A DNA stretch of 64,000 nt, from contig OY811977.1 of assembly GCA_963681505.1 (NCBI GenBank), positions 7,029,326 through 7,093,325 of the forward strand, read 5' to 3'. Made by a program: the position numbers and the translations under genes. The notes under the pieces were generated by a model, which was not told the origin of the DNA, searched no databases, and saw nothing but the letters and a program-made list of their open reading frames with translations. Within the stretch, counting starts at the first letter, position 1; every line of letters starts with the position of its first letter. This document shows positions 55,121 through 63,760 of the stretch, in pieces. This DNA is from Eunapius fragilis (lineage: Eukaryota; Porifera; Demospongiae; Spongillida; Spongillidae).

Positions 55121-55699
55121 GTGCATGTTAGGTAAAGTGTGCGTTATACATGTGCGTACTGTAGGTGTTAGTTATACTGAGGATGATCTATGTCGATTTG
55201 AATAAAAATAAATAAATAATAATAATCCTGTAGGTGCATTTATTTCTATTCATGTATTCTCTTGTATCTTGTACTTTATAATAATCCTTAATAATAATGG
55301 CTGTCTCAACCTCTCACTAGTCAGGTCTGTGGCAAAGTCCATCTTGGGAAGAGAGGGAGTTAATTAGAGCTTTTGTAGTGTTTAGTTTTTGGTGTATTGG
55401 TGCATGTTTGAGTTTAATAATATACAGTAATACCGATGATGTTTTGTCTAGTAACTTTAAGGTGTTTGATTTATTGTGATATATATACTCTTGCTCAAAA
55501 TTATAGGAATGCTACTGTACTTTTTGTACAGTCTTTACTCCTTGTATGGAATAGCATATGCAGCATCGATATATGCATTTGTGTATCTCATTCGGATCAG
55601 CATATATGGCGTAACTCGAGATCAGAAGTATTGCCGCAACTTTGATCTACTGAGACACTTCCTGCCGTTAGCAGATTCACTAAACATCACGTCATGCCC
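55121..55699. other. No gene; microsatellite and retrotransposon-derived 3' flank
   Basis: AATAAATAAATAATAATAAT lies at 55200-55226. CTCACTAGTCAGGTCTGTGG, followed by CAAAGTCCATC, at about 55313-55345 is the reverse complement of 56845-56890. Confidence 0.45.
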
Positions 55700-55792
55700 T
55701 AGGCCTTATGCGATTTCAGGTGTGTATATAAACATCGATGGGTCAAACAGACATCATGCACAAAGGCTGAGTGAATATGTTGGGAAAAGGCC
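55700..55792 (+). promoter_or_regulatory. Promoter region of FGF-like gene 8
   Basis: TATGCGATTTC at about 55707-55717 precedes TATATAAA at 55725-55732, 61 bases before the ATG. The pair reproduces the order seen in type B, although the CCTCTTAC block is not kept. Confidence 0.5.
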
Positions 55793-56335
55793 ATGGCAAT
55801 GAAACTACTTCTGATCGTTGCTTTCTCTCTCATGATGGCGTGGGTTGTCGCCCGCTCGGCTCCGGCCGCTATCATAGTGGAGTACAGATTGTGCAGTTAC
55901 GTGGCAGGAAAGTATGTTCATGTCGACGACAACGGAACCATCACAGCCAATGGAAGCCCAAGGTCGTCTTCAGTATTCATCACTTACTCCAAGAACGACC
56001 GAGTACAATTCGAACTTAAAAGCAAGCCAGGAATGTTCCTGATGTTGAAAGAACTAAACCATTCTATTGCTGATGTCGACAACAATACTACCTCGCTACC
56101 AATGAACGTAACAACTGTCGTTCATGAATACGCTCTTGTGCTGGACTACCCCTCCGAGCCGTACCTAACGGAATGGGAGAAAAGCACAACCTCCGGTGCA
56201 CTGGTTCAGAAAGTGGACGATAACACGACTTGTTCCATTTCCTTTGACAGTAGCGGGAATGTGGCGGGTCCATGCAATTTAGAAACAGGGGATATCGATA
56301 GTATTACTTTAAGTTCAAGCATCATTGGAGCGTAA
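55793..56335 (+). CDS. Secreted FGF-like beta-trefoil protein, type C, copy 8
   Basis: Encodes 180 residues in one exon from the ATGGC site (MAMKLLLIVAFSLMMAWVVA). The signal peptide ends Arg-Ser before Ala-Pro-Ala. Core motifs are AGKYVHVDDNGTITANG, PGMFLMLKELNHSI and CSISFDSSGNVAGPCNL. Six sequons are present. Three residues (Ala-Asn-Gln) of the MNVTANQTVVHEY loop are deleted, and Leu replaces Val in VLDYPSEPYL. The tail ETGDIDSITLSSSIIGA is longer and different from the others. It shares the KNDRVQFELKS loop with copy 7, to which it is closest. The shared stretch from VQFELKS to NHSI is nearly invariant in all copies. Confidence 0.75.
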   Translation: MAMKLLLIVAFSLMMAWVVARSAPAAIIVEYRLCSYVAGKYVHVDDNGTITANGSPRSSSVFITYSKNDRVQFELKSKPGMFLMLKELNHSIADVDNNTTSLPMNVTTVVHEYALVLDYPSEPYLTEWEKSTTSGALVQKVDDNTTCSISFDSSGNVAGPCNLETGDIDSITLSSSIIGA

Positions 56336-56685
56336 TGCCCGCACATATAACAAGAAACAGTAACAGTTAAGGTCATCATCTGGCTGAGGATATTAATTTT
56401 AATTTGTTCAGTATTACGTGGTGTAGTTTATGATCACTTCAATGTGCATGCCGTCGTTTGCAAGTGTAGGGTGCTCTTATTATATTATTGATTATATGTT
56501 TCAATGAGGCTGATATGATTTTCAAATGCGAGATATTACGTCGGCCTTTAATAAAGCACAGATCTTGCTTTGGACCGGCGATAATGGCACCAAAATTTCT
56601 ACACCAATGGTTAGTTCATATATATATACGCCCAGTCTGTCCCATATTTCATGGTGATTTTTATGCGAAAATCATTGTTACCCCT

Positions 56686-56686
<1 letters not shown>
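56336..56686. other. No recognisable feature
   Basis: 3' flank of gene 8, with no gene or repeat recognised. Confidence 0.45.
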
Positions 56687-56724
<38 letters not shown>

Positions 56725-56730
56725 GGGGGG
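56687..56730. repeat. Poly-G homopolymer, 37 bases plus 6
   Basis: G occupies 56687-56723, then one A and six more G. It is the longest homopolymer in the window. Confidence 0.9.
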
Positions 56731-56764
56731 CTTTTTAAATTTATTTATTTATTCATTATTAAAC

Positions 56765-56880
56765 TCAAACATTACTCGTCCAGCTGATGCTCTTGTTCCA
56801 AACTGGGTCCTGGGTAAGCCAGCAGCATTTAACTCCGTCTCTTCCCATGATGGACTTTGCCGCAGACCTGACTAGAGAGA
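56765..56880 (+). mobile_element. Non-LTR retrotransposon fragment (endonuclease-like motif)
   Basis: Reads SSS then PADALVPNWVLGKPAAFN, the motif also seen at 54725-54780. An ATTTATTTATTTATTCATTA tract lies immediately before it and TTATTAATAATAATA after it. Confidence 0.65.
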
Positions 56881-56984
56881 GGTTGAGACAACCATTATTA
56901 ATAATAATATTATAGTGCATATATGATATTGATGTATAGTTATTATGTAATTCATTAAAACGTATTGTTTAGCAATAATGTCTG

Positions 56985-57215
56985 TATACCCATATGAAGG
57001 CACCATAGCCATGTGAAGGAGTGTACCCATGTGAAGGCACCATAGCCAGTACACACCCATGTGAAGGACTGTACCCATATGAAGGCACTATAGCCAGTGT
57101 ACCCATATGAAGGCACTATAGCCAGTGTACCCATATAAAGGCACCATAGCCAGTGTACCCATGTGAAGGCACCATAGCCAGTGTACCCATGTAAAGGAGT
57201 GTACCCAGCAAAGTT
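56985..57215. repeat. 28-bp minisatellite, CCCATGTGAAGGCACCATAG unit
   Basis: Seven to eight units of about 28 bases (CCCATRTGAAGGCACYATAG then CCAGTGTA) with a few partial units. Long frames on the minus strand (YGAFTWVHWLW-like) are products of the repeat. Confidence 0.85.
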
Positions 57216-57382
57216 ACTAGAATTCCAGCACAACGGAATTAGGGTTGCTTTCGAGACATCAACGATACATCTGGTTATAAGAATTTAGTATATGTTCGGG
57301 TCAAAATTCAAAGAGGAAAGCCCTCAAAAGGCATAATTATGGTATCGTGGGAAGGAAGACAACACTCTAAGTAACAATAAGT

Positions 57383-58650
57383 AATAATAATAATTTTTTT
57401 CCAGCAATTATATAATACGTCGTATGCCGACGCAGCAACAATATTTTATTTTACAACGAATACATATATTACAAATATGTAAGAATACATGAACATGAAC
57501 ATACACACTAAGGTTACTATAAGTCCAAAATGATGTCATCAAAGGCAGATGGTGGCAGGGATCTCATCAGGATAGCTCCAGCATTGGCCCATACCAAAAT
57601 CAAGCTCAGATGGCCATATAAGGTGGCCAGAGCCCTTGACTTCGATAAGTTTGTCCTCATAGCCAGGCATGATGCCACAATAGAAAAAACCTGAATGGCT
57701 TCAGCTCCCCACGCATCATATGTCTCCACCACTAAGGGAATGCACCACCAACCTAATTCTTTGCACTTTCCATCATTTTCAGAATGCTTCTTTTATCTGC
57801 CATTGATTACATACATAATTTTGGATTTATAGTAACATTAGTGTGTACATTCATGTCCATGTATACTTACATATTTGTAATATATGTATTTGTTGTAAAA
57901 TAAAATATTGTTTCTGCGTCAGCATACAACGTATTATATAATTGCTGGAATTTAAAAAAATTATTATTGAATACATGTACACCAGGTGACATACAGCCAC
58001 ACCAGAGGACACGCCCACTTCCACAACTGAATATGAATTTAGTGGGGATATGTCACACAGATATCAAAAGCTGCAGAGGCATAGCCATCTCAGTTGGAGA
58101 GTAGGATGTCTGCTGGTCTAGTTTCAGATTTGTCCAGCCTCCAGCCACATCCAACCACAAGGTGAGCTTATAAAGATGCATGACGGAAGGTGTTGAACAA
58201 TGCATTTTGAAGCAAGTTGTGCCTGTTTGTCACATCACCTCCACACTAGCAAGTTGTGCAGGGATGACCTACATGTAATTTGTCCAATCCTTTGTCAGGA
58301 CAAAGAGGACAAACTAAGGAATTAGATGCTGTGTGGCTAATGCCTAACCACCATCTGATAGCAGTTTGAAACACAATGGGTTGTAGGTGAAGGCCTAGAC
58401 TATCTGATGGTACAAAAGTTAACCAGGCAGATGCATGTGGTGATGATGTGGACAGTAACCGTGCTTTATCAGAACAGGAGGCAACATCAAAGAGATTGTT
58501 AAACTGAACATCCTCTAGCCTATCTGAAAGTTGTCTCTGAGAAACAGTATGATCCACAAAATCATTAGCAGAGAGAGCATCAGAAGGCAGCACAAAAGTG
58601 TTGTATTGTGCAATGGCAGAGGCTAAATGGCAGTAAGTAGATGTTGCACA
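57383..58650 (-). mobile_element. Non-LTR retrotransposon C-terminal domain split by an inverted copy of its own 3' flank
   Basis: On the minus strand 58650-57990 reads ASAWLTFVPSDSLGLHLQP, VFQTAIRWWLGISH, a CPLCP-type finger, TNRHNLLQNAL, RPADILLSN and AAFDICVTYP with stops. The continuation KHSENDGKCKELGWWCIPLV, then VETYDAWGAEAIQVF, is at 57800-57517. Between them 57813-57970 is the reverse complement of 57383-57533, the sequence downstream of the stop. The domain is therefore interrupted by an inverted duplicate of its 3' flank. (TAA)n lies at both outer edges (57381-57396 and 58660-58682). Confidence 0.65.
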
Positions 58651-58799
58651 ATTTGAATTTATTACTATTATTATTAAATATGCATTATTCATAATAACAC
58701 ATACATGAATGTGTACATTATTACAGATCTAAGCTACACAGTTACTATTATCATTATCACACACTAAATACACAATGACTATGATTGGACAGCGTAATG

Positions 58800-58930
58800 T
58801 CAGCCTATAGTAGTTAAGCCGTGATGTCAGAGCTGATGCCATATGCTCGGGATAGCAGTGCCCTTGCATTTGCTCTGACAAGAACCAGGTTGAGCCTACC
58901 ATAAAGTGTTGATGTGGCAAGAGATTTGGA
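58800..58930 (-). mobile_element. Non-LTR retrotransposon 3' end fragment
   Basis: The minus strand reads TSTLYGRLNLVLVRANARAL and LSRAYGISSDITA before a stop, the last 35 residues of the domain (compare IYGRLNLHLVRANATAILSR at 61030-61090). Confidence 0.6.
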
Positions 58931-59024
58931 GCAATTTAGCCTATACTACTATTATAGAAATATGCACATTACGTAAAACTAAATACTGAGCTACACAAAA
59001 CAATTATCTACTTCACTTGTATCT

Positions 59025-59105
59025 CTTCTTCCAAGCAAAGCCCTTGCATTCTGAGGCATCAACGTAATGCCTAGGCGGCAGTACATTGAGGCTAAAGTCT
59101 CAGGC
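59025..59105 (-). mobile_element. Non-LTR retrotransposon 3' end fragment
   Basis: TLASMYCRLGITLMPQNARA and LLGRR match ALSQMYCLLGVTLMRQNARA of the larger copy at 59518-60250, so this is a duplicate of that copy's end. Confidence 0.55.
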
Positions 59106-59142
59106 CAGAAACAACTAATAATTTTGAACTTACAATTTTTTA

Positions 59143-59144
<2 letters not shown>

Positions 59145-59201
<57 letters not shown>

Positions 59202-59226
59202 AAGTACTTTAATAATAATAATAAAA
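59145..59226. repeat. (AAAT)n then (AAT)n microsatellite
   Basis: About 13 AAAT units, then AGTACTTT and AATAATAATAATAA, directly before a plus-strand retrotransposon fragment. Confidence 0.9.
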
Positions 59227-59330
59227 GTCCCAGGCCACTTCGGCTCTCTATGGCAGGTTAAACCTGGTCCTAGTTAGAGCGAATACCAGAGCTCTGCTGT
59301 CCCGTTCAATGGCAACTGGATGTTAGTCTC
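59227..59330 (+). mobile_element. Non-LTR retrotransposon 3' end fragment
   Basis: The plus-strand frames read SALYGRLNLVLVRANTRALL then SRSMATGC and a stop, with one base shift. The 3' side reaches AATAATAATAATAATAAT at 59478. Confidence 0.6.
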
Positions 59331-59517
59331 CTCACCTTCTCCGTTCCAGTTTATTGTTTTTTGTTTAGTAACATTGCGTAGCTTAAAACTGTAAATGTTG
59401 TATATGGAGTATCAACTTAGTGAAATAACTTATAATTGTGTTTGTGTGTTGTACATCATCGTCATGTTTCGTTTAAAATAATAATAATAATAATTCCATT
59501 ACATAACACAATTAAGT

Positions 59518-60250
59518 TTAATACTCAAGAAGGGGAGCACGGGCACATCTGAGGAGAATGGCTCTTGCATTCTGCCTCATCAGTGTGACACCCAGCAGGC
59601 AGTACATTTGGCTCAGTGCCTCAGTTTCACATATTCCCACTTGCATGGCTAGCCTCTTACTCAATCTGGAGTAGCATTCTTGGGCTTCACATCCCCAACC
59701 ACCATAGACCTCCACCACTAATGGAATACATGACCAGCCCAATCTTGCACACATCTGATCGTTCTTGGCATGCTTTCCAATTTCACCAACCTCTGCAGAG
59801 TTACCTGAAGCCAAGCTCGCTTCCAGAATCAAGTCCATATTAAGCGGATGAATGACTTTCAGGTCAAAGGCTGCAGGGTTGGAGAGGGACCAGTTTGGTA
59901 CCAGCACATCAGCTGGCCTAGAAAAGTCTAAGCCTGGACCTTTCTCCAGTTGAGGAGATAAGCATGCTTTGGAGCACAGATTGGCAAAACAGTCTCGCAG
60001 TTTATTGTGCCGTGCAATGACGTCCCCTCCAGAATGACATGTAAGGGCATGGTGGCAATCTAGATCAAGGGCACTTTAGCAGAAGGGACGTTTACTGTCA
60101 GCTGAGAAGACAGGTAGACCTAGCCACCATTTTAATAGGACTTGCATCTCTTGAGGCTCCAAAGCTAAGTCATTGTGTATGCAAGGAATAGCTCTCAACC
60201 AGGCATTAGCATTACTGGCTGATACTGCTCTGAGTCTTGCTCTGGTACAG
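59518..60250 (-). mobile_element. Non-LTR retrotransposon C-terminal domain, nearly complete copy
   Basis: The minus strand reads ARLRAVSASNANAWLRAIPC, LLKWWLGLPVF, a Cys/His part with CHHALTCHSGGDVIARHNKL, SRPADVLVPNWSLSNPAAFD, LKVIHPLN, GKHAKNDQMCARLGW, SCIPLVVEVYGGWGCEA and VTLMRQNARAILLRC. One in-frame TAG interrupts the finger. Loss of the first CxxC pair by TAG and the FC end suggests a recent inactivation. (AAT)n follows at 59478-59497. Confidence 0.7.
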
Positions 60251-60360
60251 ACTGTATTCAATATCATAATACATACATGATAATAACACACTAAATAATA
60301 ACTACTTATTAAACAGACTACTGCAAAATACCTAAGCCTAACTAATGTTTCAGACATAGT

Positions 60361-60600
60361 CTACTCAAATGATTGGGGCAGACTTCTCGTCAAAATAGCT
60401 CTTGCTATGCTACGAGTTAACACCAGACTAAGTCTGCCAAAAAGATCAGCAGTGACCTTACTTTTTGGCAGAGAGACACAGATGGCAAGCCGAGTAGCCA
60501 GACGGATAAAAGTGGTGTGTGCTTCTCTGCCCCAGTTCCATACGTCTCGACAGCCAGAGGAACACACACCCAACCTAGTTCCTGGCACTTGATACTATTA
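60361..60600 (-). mobile_element. Non-LTR retrotransposon fragment
   Basis: KCQELGWVCVPLAVETYGTG then, after a shift, GREAHTTFIRLATRLAICVS and RLSLVLTRSIARAILTRSLP. It begins at (ATT)n (60590-60655). Confidence 0.65.
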
Positions 60601-60734
60601 TTATTTATTTTTTTATTTTTATATTTTATAAATATATTATTATTATTATTGTTTAAACATAACATTACAACATTAAACAGTAGCACGTATCAATAACATG
60701 AACAAAATGAAATCACGAGGGGTCTTAAACTAAA

Positions 60735-60905
60735 GTTTTCAACCCTCTGGGGTTTGGGTGCCGACACGGGAAAGTAAGGCCCTGGCTACGCAGCGAACCA
60801 AAGTGAGGTTCAGCCATTGGTAAATGCTGACCAAGGCTTTGGACTTGCTGCAATGTAGCTGTAAGGCCAGCCGAGCTGCTACACGAGAGAAGGAGTCCCT
60901 GGCTT
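60735..60905 (-). mobile_element. Non-LTR retrotransposon fragment
   Basis: The minus strand reads EARDSFSRVAARLALQLHCS, KSKALVSIYQWLNLTLVRCV and ARALLSRVGTQTPEG. (ATT)n flanks it on both sides (60640-60655 and 60908-60945). Confidence 0.65.
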
Positions 60906-60907
60906 CT

Positions 60908-60939
<32 letters not shown>

Positions 60940-60945
60940 GTTAAA
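60906..60945. repeat. (ATT)n microsatellite
   Basis: Eleven ATT units at the junction between two retrotransposon fragments of the same orientation. Confidence 0.9.
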
Positions 60946-61014
60946 TTATATTTTTTGCAGTGTCACTTGACCTGAATATACAGAAACAACACTGATTAAA
61001 CACAAAGTACAGCT

Positions 61015-61690
61015 CTACAGTACACGAGCTATCCTAGAGAGGATAGCTGTAGCATTAGCCCTGACCAGGTGGAGATTCAGTCGGCCATAGATCTCATTAA
61101 GTACGATGGACTTTGGCCAACACATGGAAGTGGCAAGTCTAGAGGCTACAGAGGAGATAATGGCAGTGGCTTCTTTTCCCCAAGCTCCATATGTTTCAAC
61201 TACCATAGGGACACATACCCATCCTAGATCTGAGCATTTGGGGTCATTGGCTTGGTGTTTCCTAGACTCAGTGGCCTGGGCAGCAGCTGTGGCCGACACT
61301 CCCGCTTCCAACAAATTAACAGGGTTTAGCGGTGAGGTGATGGACACATCTAATGCTGCTGTTCTGCCCAAAAACCAGTTAGGAAGAAGTATGTCAGCTG
61401 GACGGGTCTTACTGTGGTCTCTACTTAGGTTTTTGCCGACTTCCACCTTAACCCCTATGTGAGCCCGACGACATGTCTCCACCAAGATGTCCCTAATCAT
61501 GTTATGCCGAGTTACCACATCACCACCATACTTGCAGGTAACTGCATGGTGGCCAAGGTAGTCAAGTGTACTACCTGGGCATAGTGCACATTGTGAGCCC
61601 TCTGAAACATCAAGGCCAAGCCACCATTTGATGGCTACCTGGAAAACAGGAGGATCCATGTGAAGCCCTAAGCTCTCGGAGGGCACAACT
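61015..61690 (-). mobile_element. Non-LTR retrotransposon C-terminal domain, longest uninterrupted copy
   Basis: An open frame of 223 codons reads, in order, SESLGLHMDPPVFQVAIKWW, a zinc-finger-like part (CALCPGSTLDYLGHHAVTCK, GGDVVTRHN), TRPADILLPNWFLGRTAALD with VSITSPLN, RKHQANDPKCSDLGWVCVPM, VVETYGAWGKEA and IYGRLNLHLVRANATAILSR. The finger and RHN, then PADxLxPN...D, then K and the conserved Val-Glu-Thr fit the order zinc finger and PD-(D/E)XK endonuclease at the end of R2/R4/Dong-type elements; this is my inference, and no reverse transcriptase is present. It begins and ends at (TAA)n tracts (61691-61710 and 60908-60945). There is no genuine start codon context, so it is not an independent gene. 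Confidence 0.7.
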
Positions 61691-61794
61691 ATTATTATTA
61701 TTATTTATAATTATCATTATTATTATATGTATAATTTAACATTAAAATACATACGCATGGGTACAATCTTAAACATAGCCTATAGTTAATTTTA

Positions 61795-62515
61795 ATTCAA
61801 AATACATCTGATGAGGATGGCAGTGGCATTGGCCCTCACTAGATGGAGGTTGAGTCTGCCATAGATGTCTCTAAGTACAGCTGACTTGGGCCTGCATGTG
61901 AGAGTGGCAAGCCGAGAATCCAGCTGTGAGAAGGATTCAACAGCTTCATTTCCCCATGCACCATAAGTCTCTGCTACCAGGGGAACACACAACCAGCCGA
62001 GTTCTTTGCATTTTGCATCATTGGCACTGTGCTTTCTGCCTGGGCAGCTGATCCTGCAGACACTCCAGCTTCCATAAGGGTATGTGTGTTAAGCGGAGAG
62101 GTTACAGAGATATCAAAGGCAGCTGTCTTGCCTGCTGTCCAGTTAGTCAAAAGAAGGTCAGCAGGATGGGTGTGATTATGATTGGCTGTGAGGTCATTGC
62201 CAGCTTCCACTTGGATGCCAAGATGGGCCCGGTGGCATGTATCAGCCAGAACATCACGAAGGGTGTTGTGTCGAACCACCACATCACCACCACACTTACA
62301 AGTGGTGGCATGATGTCCCAGAGGGTTAAGAGCATTGCCAGAGCAAATTGCACACTGGGATCCCTGGGATGTGTGCATACCAAGCCACCATTTTATGGCA
62401 ACTTGATGGACCGGTGCATCAAGATGTAGACCCAGCCGCTGTGATGGTAGAACAGACAGCCAGGATGATGCATGTGGTGCGGAAACTGAAACAATGGAAA
62501 CCTCCTCCAAGCTTA
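61795..62515 (-). mobile_element. Non-LTR retrotransposon C-terminal domain, frameshifted copy
   Basis: The upstream frame reads VSAPHASSWLSVLPSQRLGL, VAIKWWLGMHTSQGSQCAIC, GHHATTCKCGGDVVVRHNTL, HPADLLLTNWTAGKTAAFD and SVTSPLN. After a shift near 62030 the downstream frame reads VCVPLVAETYGAWGNEAVES and IYGRLNLHLVRANATAILIR. About 75% of residues match the copy at 61015-61690. Confidence 0.7.
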
Positions 62516-62674
62516 GTCAGCATTGGAGGAGGTTTCCAATAGCAGATTGAACATACAAGTGTCCAATGTGCTGGATAGTTCTTTTGTGAGACCAGAGACG
62601 TTGAGAGATATGCAGTGCCTTATCAGGTGGAACAACCTATAAACACCGGTACTTATCATTCCTACATACACACT

Positions 62675-62728
62675 TAGGAAGGTTTGTCTATGTTGACAAC
62701 AACGGAACAATCAAGTCGTCAGGCGAGG
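62675..62728 (+). pseudogene. FGF-like type A fragment, 54 bp
   Basis: Reads GRFVYVDNNGTIKSSG, with the same deletion of Thr-Ala-Asn-Gly-Asn-Gln and the same Tyr as the relic at 63240-63760, but on the opposite strand. It is therefore a copy of that relic and not of a live gene. It ends exactly where a retrotransposon hairpin begins. Confidence 0.75.
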
Positions 62729-62942
62729 TTGTTCAAGGAACATTCTCCAGGATTGCTTCTCACCTTGCCATCAGCCAGTCCAGGCCAAAGGCATTAGTAT
62801 ACGGCAGGCTTAACCTGGCAATGGACTTGACCAAATGAAGGTTGAGCCTGCCGTATATGCCCACCATTGCTAATGCCTTTGGCCTGGACTGGCTGATGGC
62901 AAGGTGAGAAGCAAGCCTGGAGAATGTTCCTTGAACAACCTC
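62725..62942. repeat. Inverted repeat of retrotransposon sequence, arms about 100 bp
   Basis: GAGGTTGTTCAAGGAACATT at 62725 is inverted at 62923-62942. CCATCAGCCAGTCCAGGCCA with AAGGCATTAG pairs with the region 62870-62900. The loop is under 20 bases. The right arm is in place within the fragment that continues to 63110, so the left arm is an inverted duplicate of its end. Confidence 0.8.
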
Positions 62943-63110
62943 ACCCCAGTTGCCATATGTTTCTACTGCCAAGGATGTACTAGCCCACTCTAGCTCTTGA
63001 CATTTAAGGGTATTCGTATGTCCCTTTTGATTCTCTGCAGCATGTATCTTTCGATTCTCTGCGGCAAGTGCTGCCACACTAACCACTTGGCATGACTCCC
63101 CCAAGATAAG
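62760..63110 (-). mobile_element. Non-LTR retrotransposon fragment
   Basis: The minus strand reads ESCQVVSVAALAAENRK, GHTNTLKCQELEWASTSLAV, ETYGNWGEVVQGTFSRLASH and VGIYGRLNLHLVKSIARLSL. It has an unusual tandem duplication (HAAENQK after ENRKI). Confidence 0.65.
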
Positions 63111-63239
63111 TTACAAGTGATAATTATGAATAACCCACTGTACTTCTGTTTCATATACATGTACGGCTTTAGCGCAATTTCAAATTTTGTAAATTCTTGC
63201 TACTTATTTTTACATGTAAGCTCAGTTCATAACTGTTAT

Positions 63240-63760
63240 AGCCGTGTTTACACGCGTATCACGGCTAAGCAATCGCCAATATATGTAGCTAATAGGCGAC
63301 ATGGACCCAACACATTCCCACTGCCGTCGAAGGCGGTAGAACAATCGTACACTCGTACAATCGTACCATCTGAACCAGTGCACCACATATTCCTCTTTTC
63401 TCCCATCCCGTTAGGAATGGCTCAGAGGGATAGTCCACCACAAGAGAGTACACATTGTTAATTGGGTTAGCTGTCGAATTCTTTGGAGTGGAAACAGTTG
63501 TATTGACGTCTTCAACAATATTAATGGAGTGTTTCTTTCCCTTTAGCATGAGGAACATTCCTGGTTTGCCTTTGAGTTCGAATTGGACTTGGAAGTTCTC
63601 CAAGTACATTTAGAATACCCCTGACGACTTGATTGTTCCGTTGTTGTCAACATAGACAAACCTTCCCGACACCAGACCGAGCAATCGGACCTCGTTAGTT
63701 GCTAACCGGAGAGCGAACACATCCAGGATAACCCCGATGGTAAGGAGAGAGAACGATTTG
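63240..63760 (-). pseudogene. FGF-like type A pseudogene
   Basis: Most of the gene is recognisable on the minus strand: signal peptide region, GRFVYVDNNGTI, MYLENFQVQFELKGKPGMFL, EDVNTTVSTPKNSTANP, SLVVDYPSEPFLTGWEK and CGALVQMV. A four-base insertion after the signal peptide, deletion of six codons (TANGNQ), a TAA before MYLEN and a changed C-terminus with small insertions disable it. The promoter block with GGGGGTAATGGAGACGTTGC follows to about 63960, so it was a whole type A unit. It carries the only known sequence context for the 54-bp copy at 62675. Confidence 0.8.

Noticed and set aside
57100-57215. CRISPR-like array of repeats and spacers
   Set aside because: Repeats are contiguous, degenerate and of a eukaryotic minisatellite type with no unique spacers.
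56955-57233. Repetitive aromatic peptide frame on the minus strand
   Set aside because: Entirely encoded by the 28-bp minisatellite. There is no reason to think it is translated.
4371-63609. Interleukin-1 or Kunitz-type beta-trefoil as the family identity
   Set aside because: The hairpin pattern alone would allow them. The signal peptide, the LCS...G opening and the ITLxPVP end fit fibroblast growth factors better, but a profile search is needed to decide.
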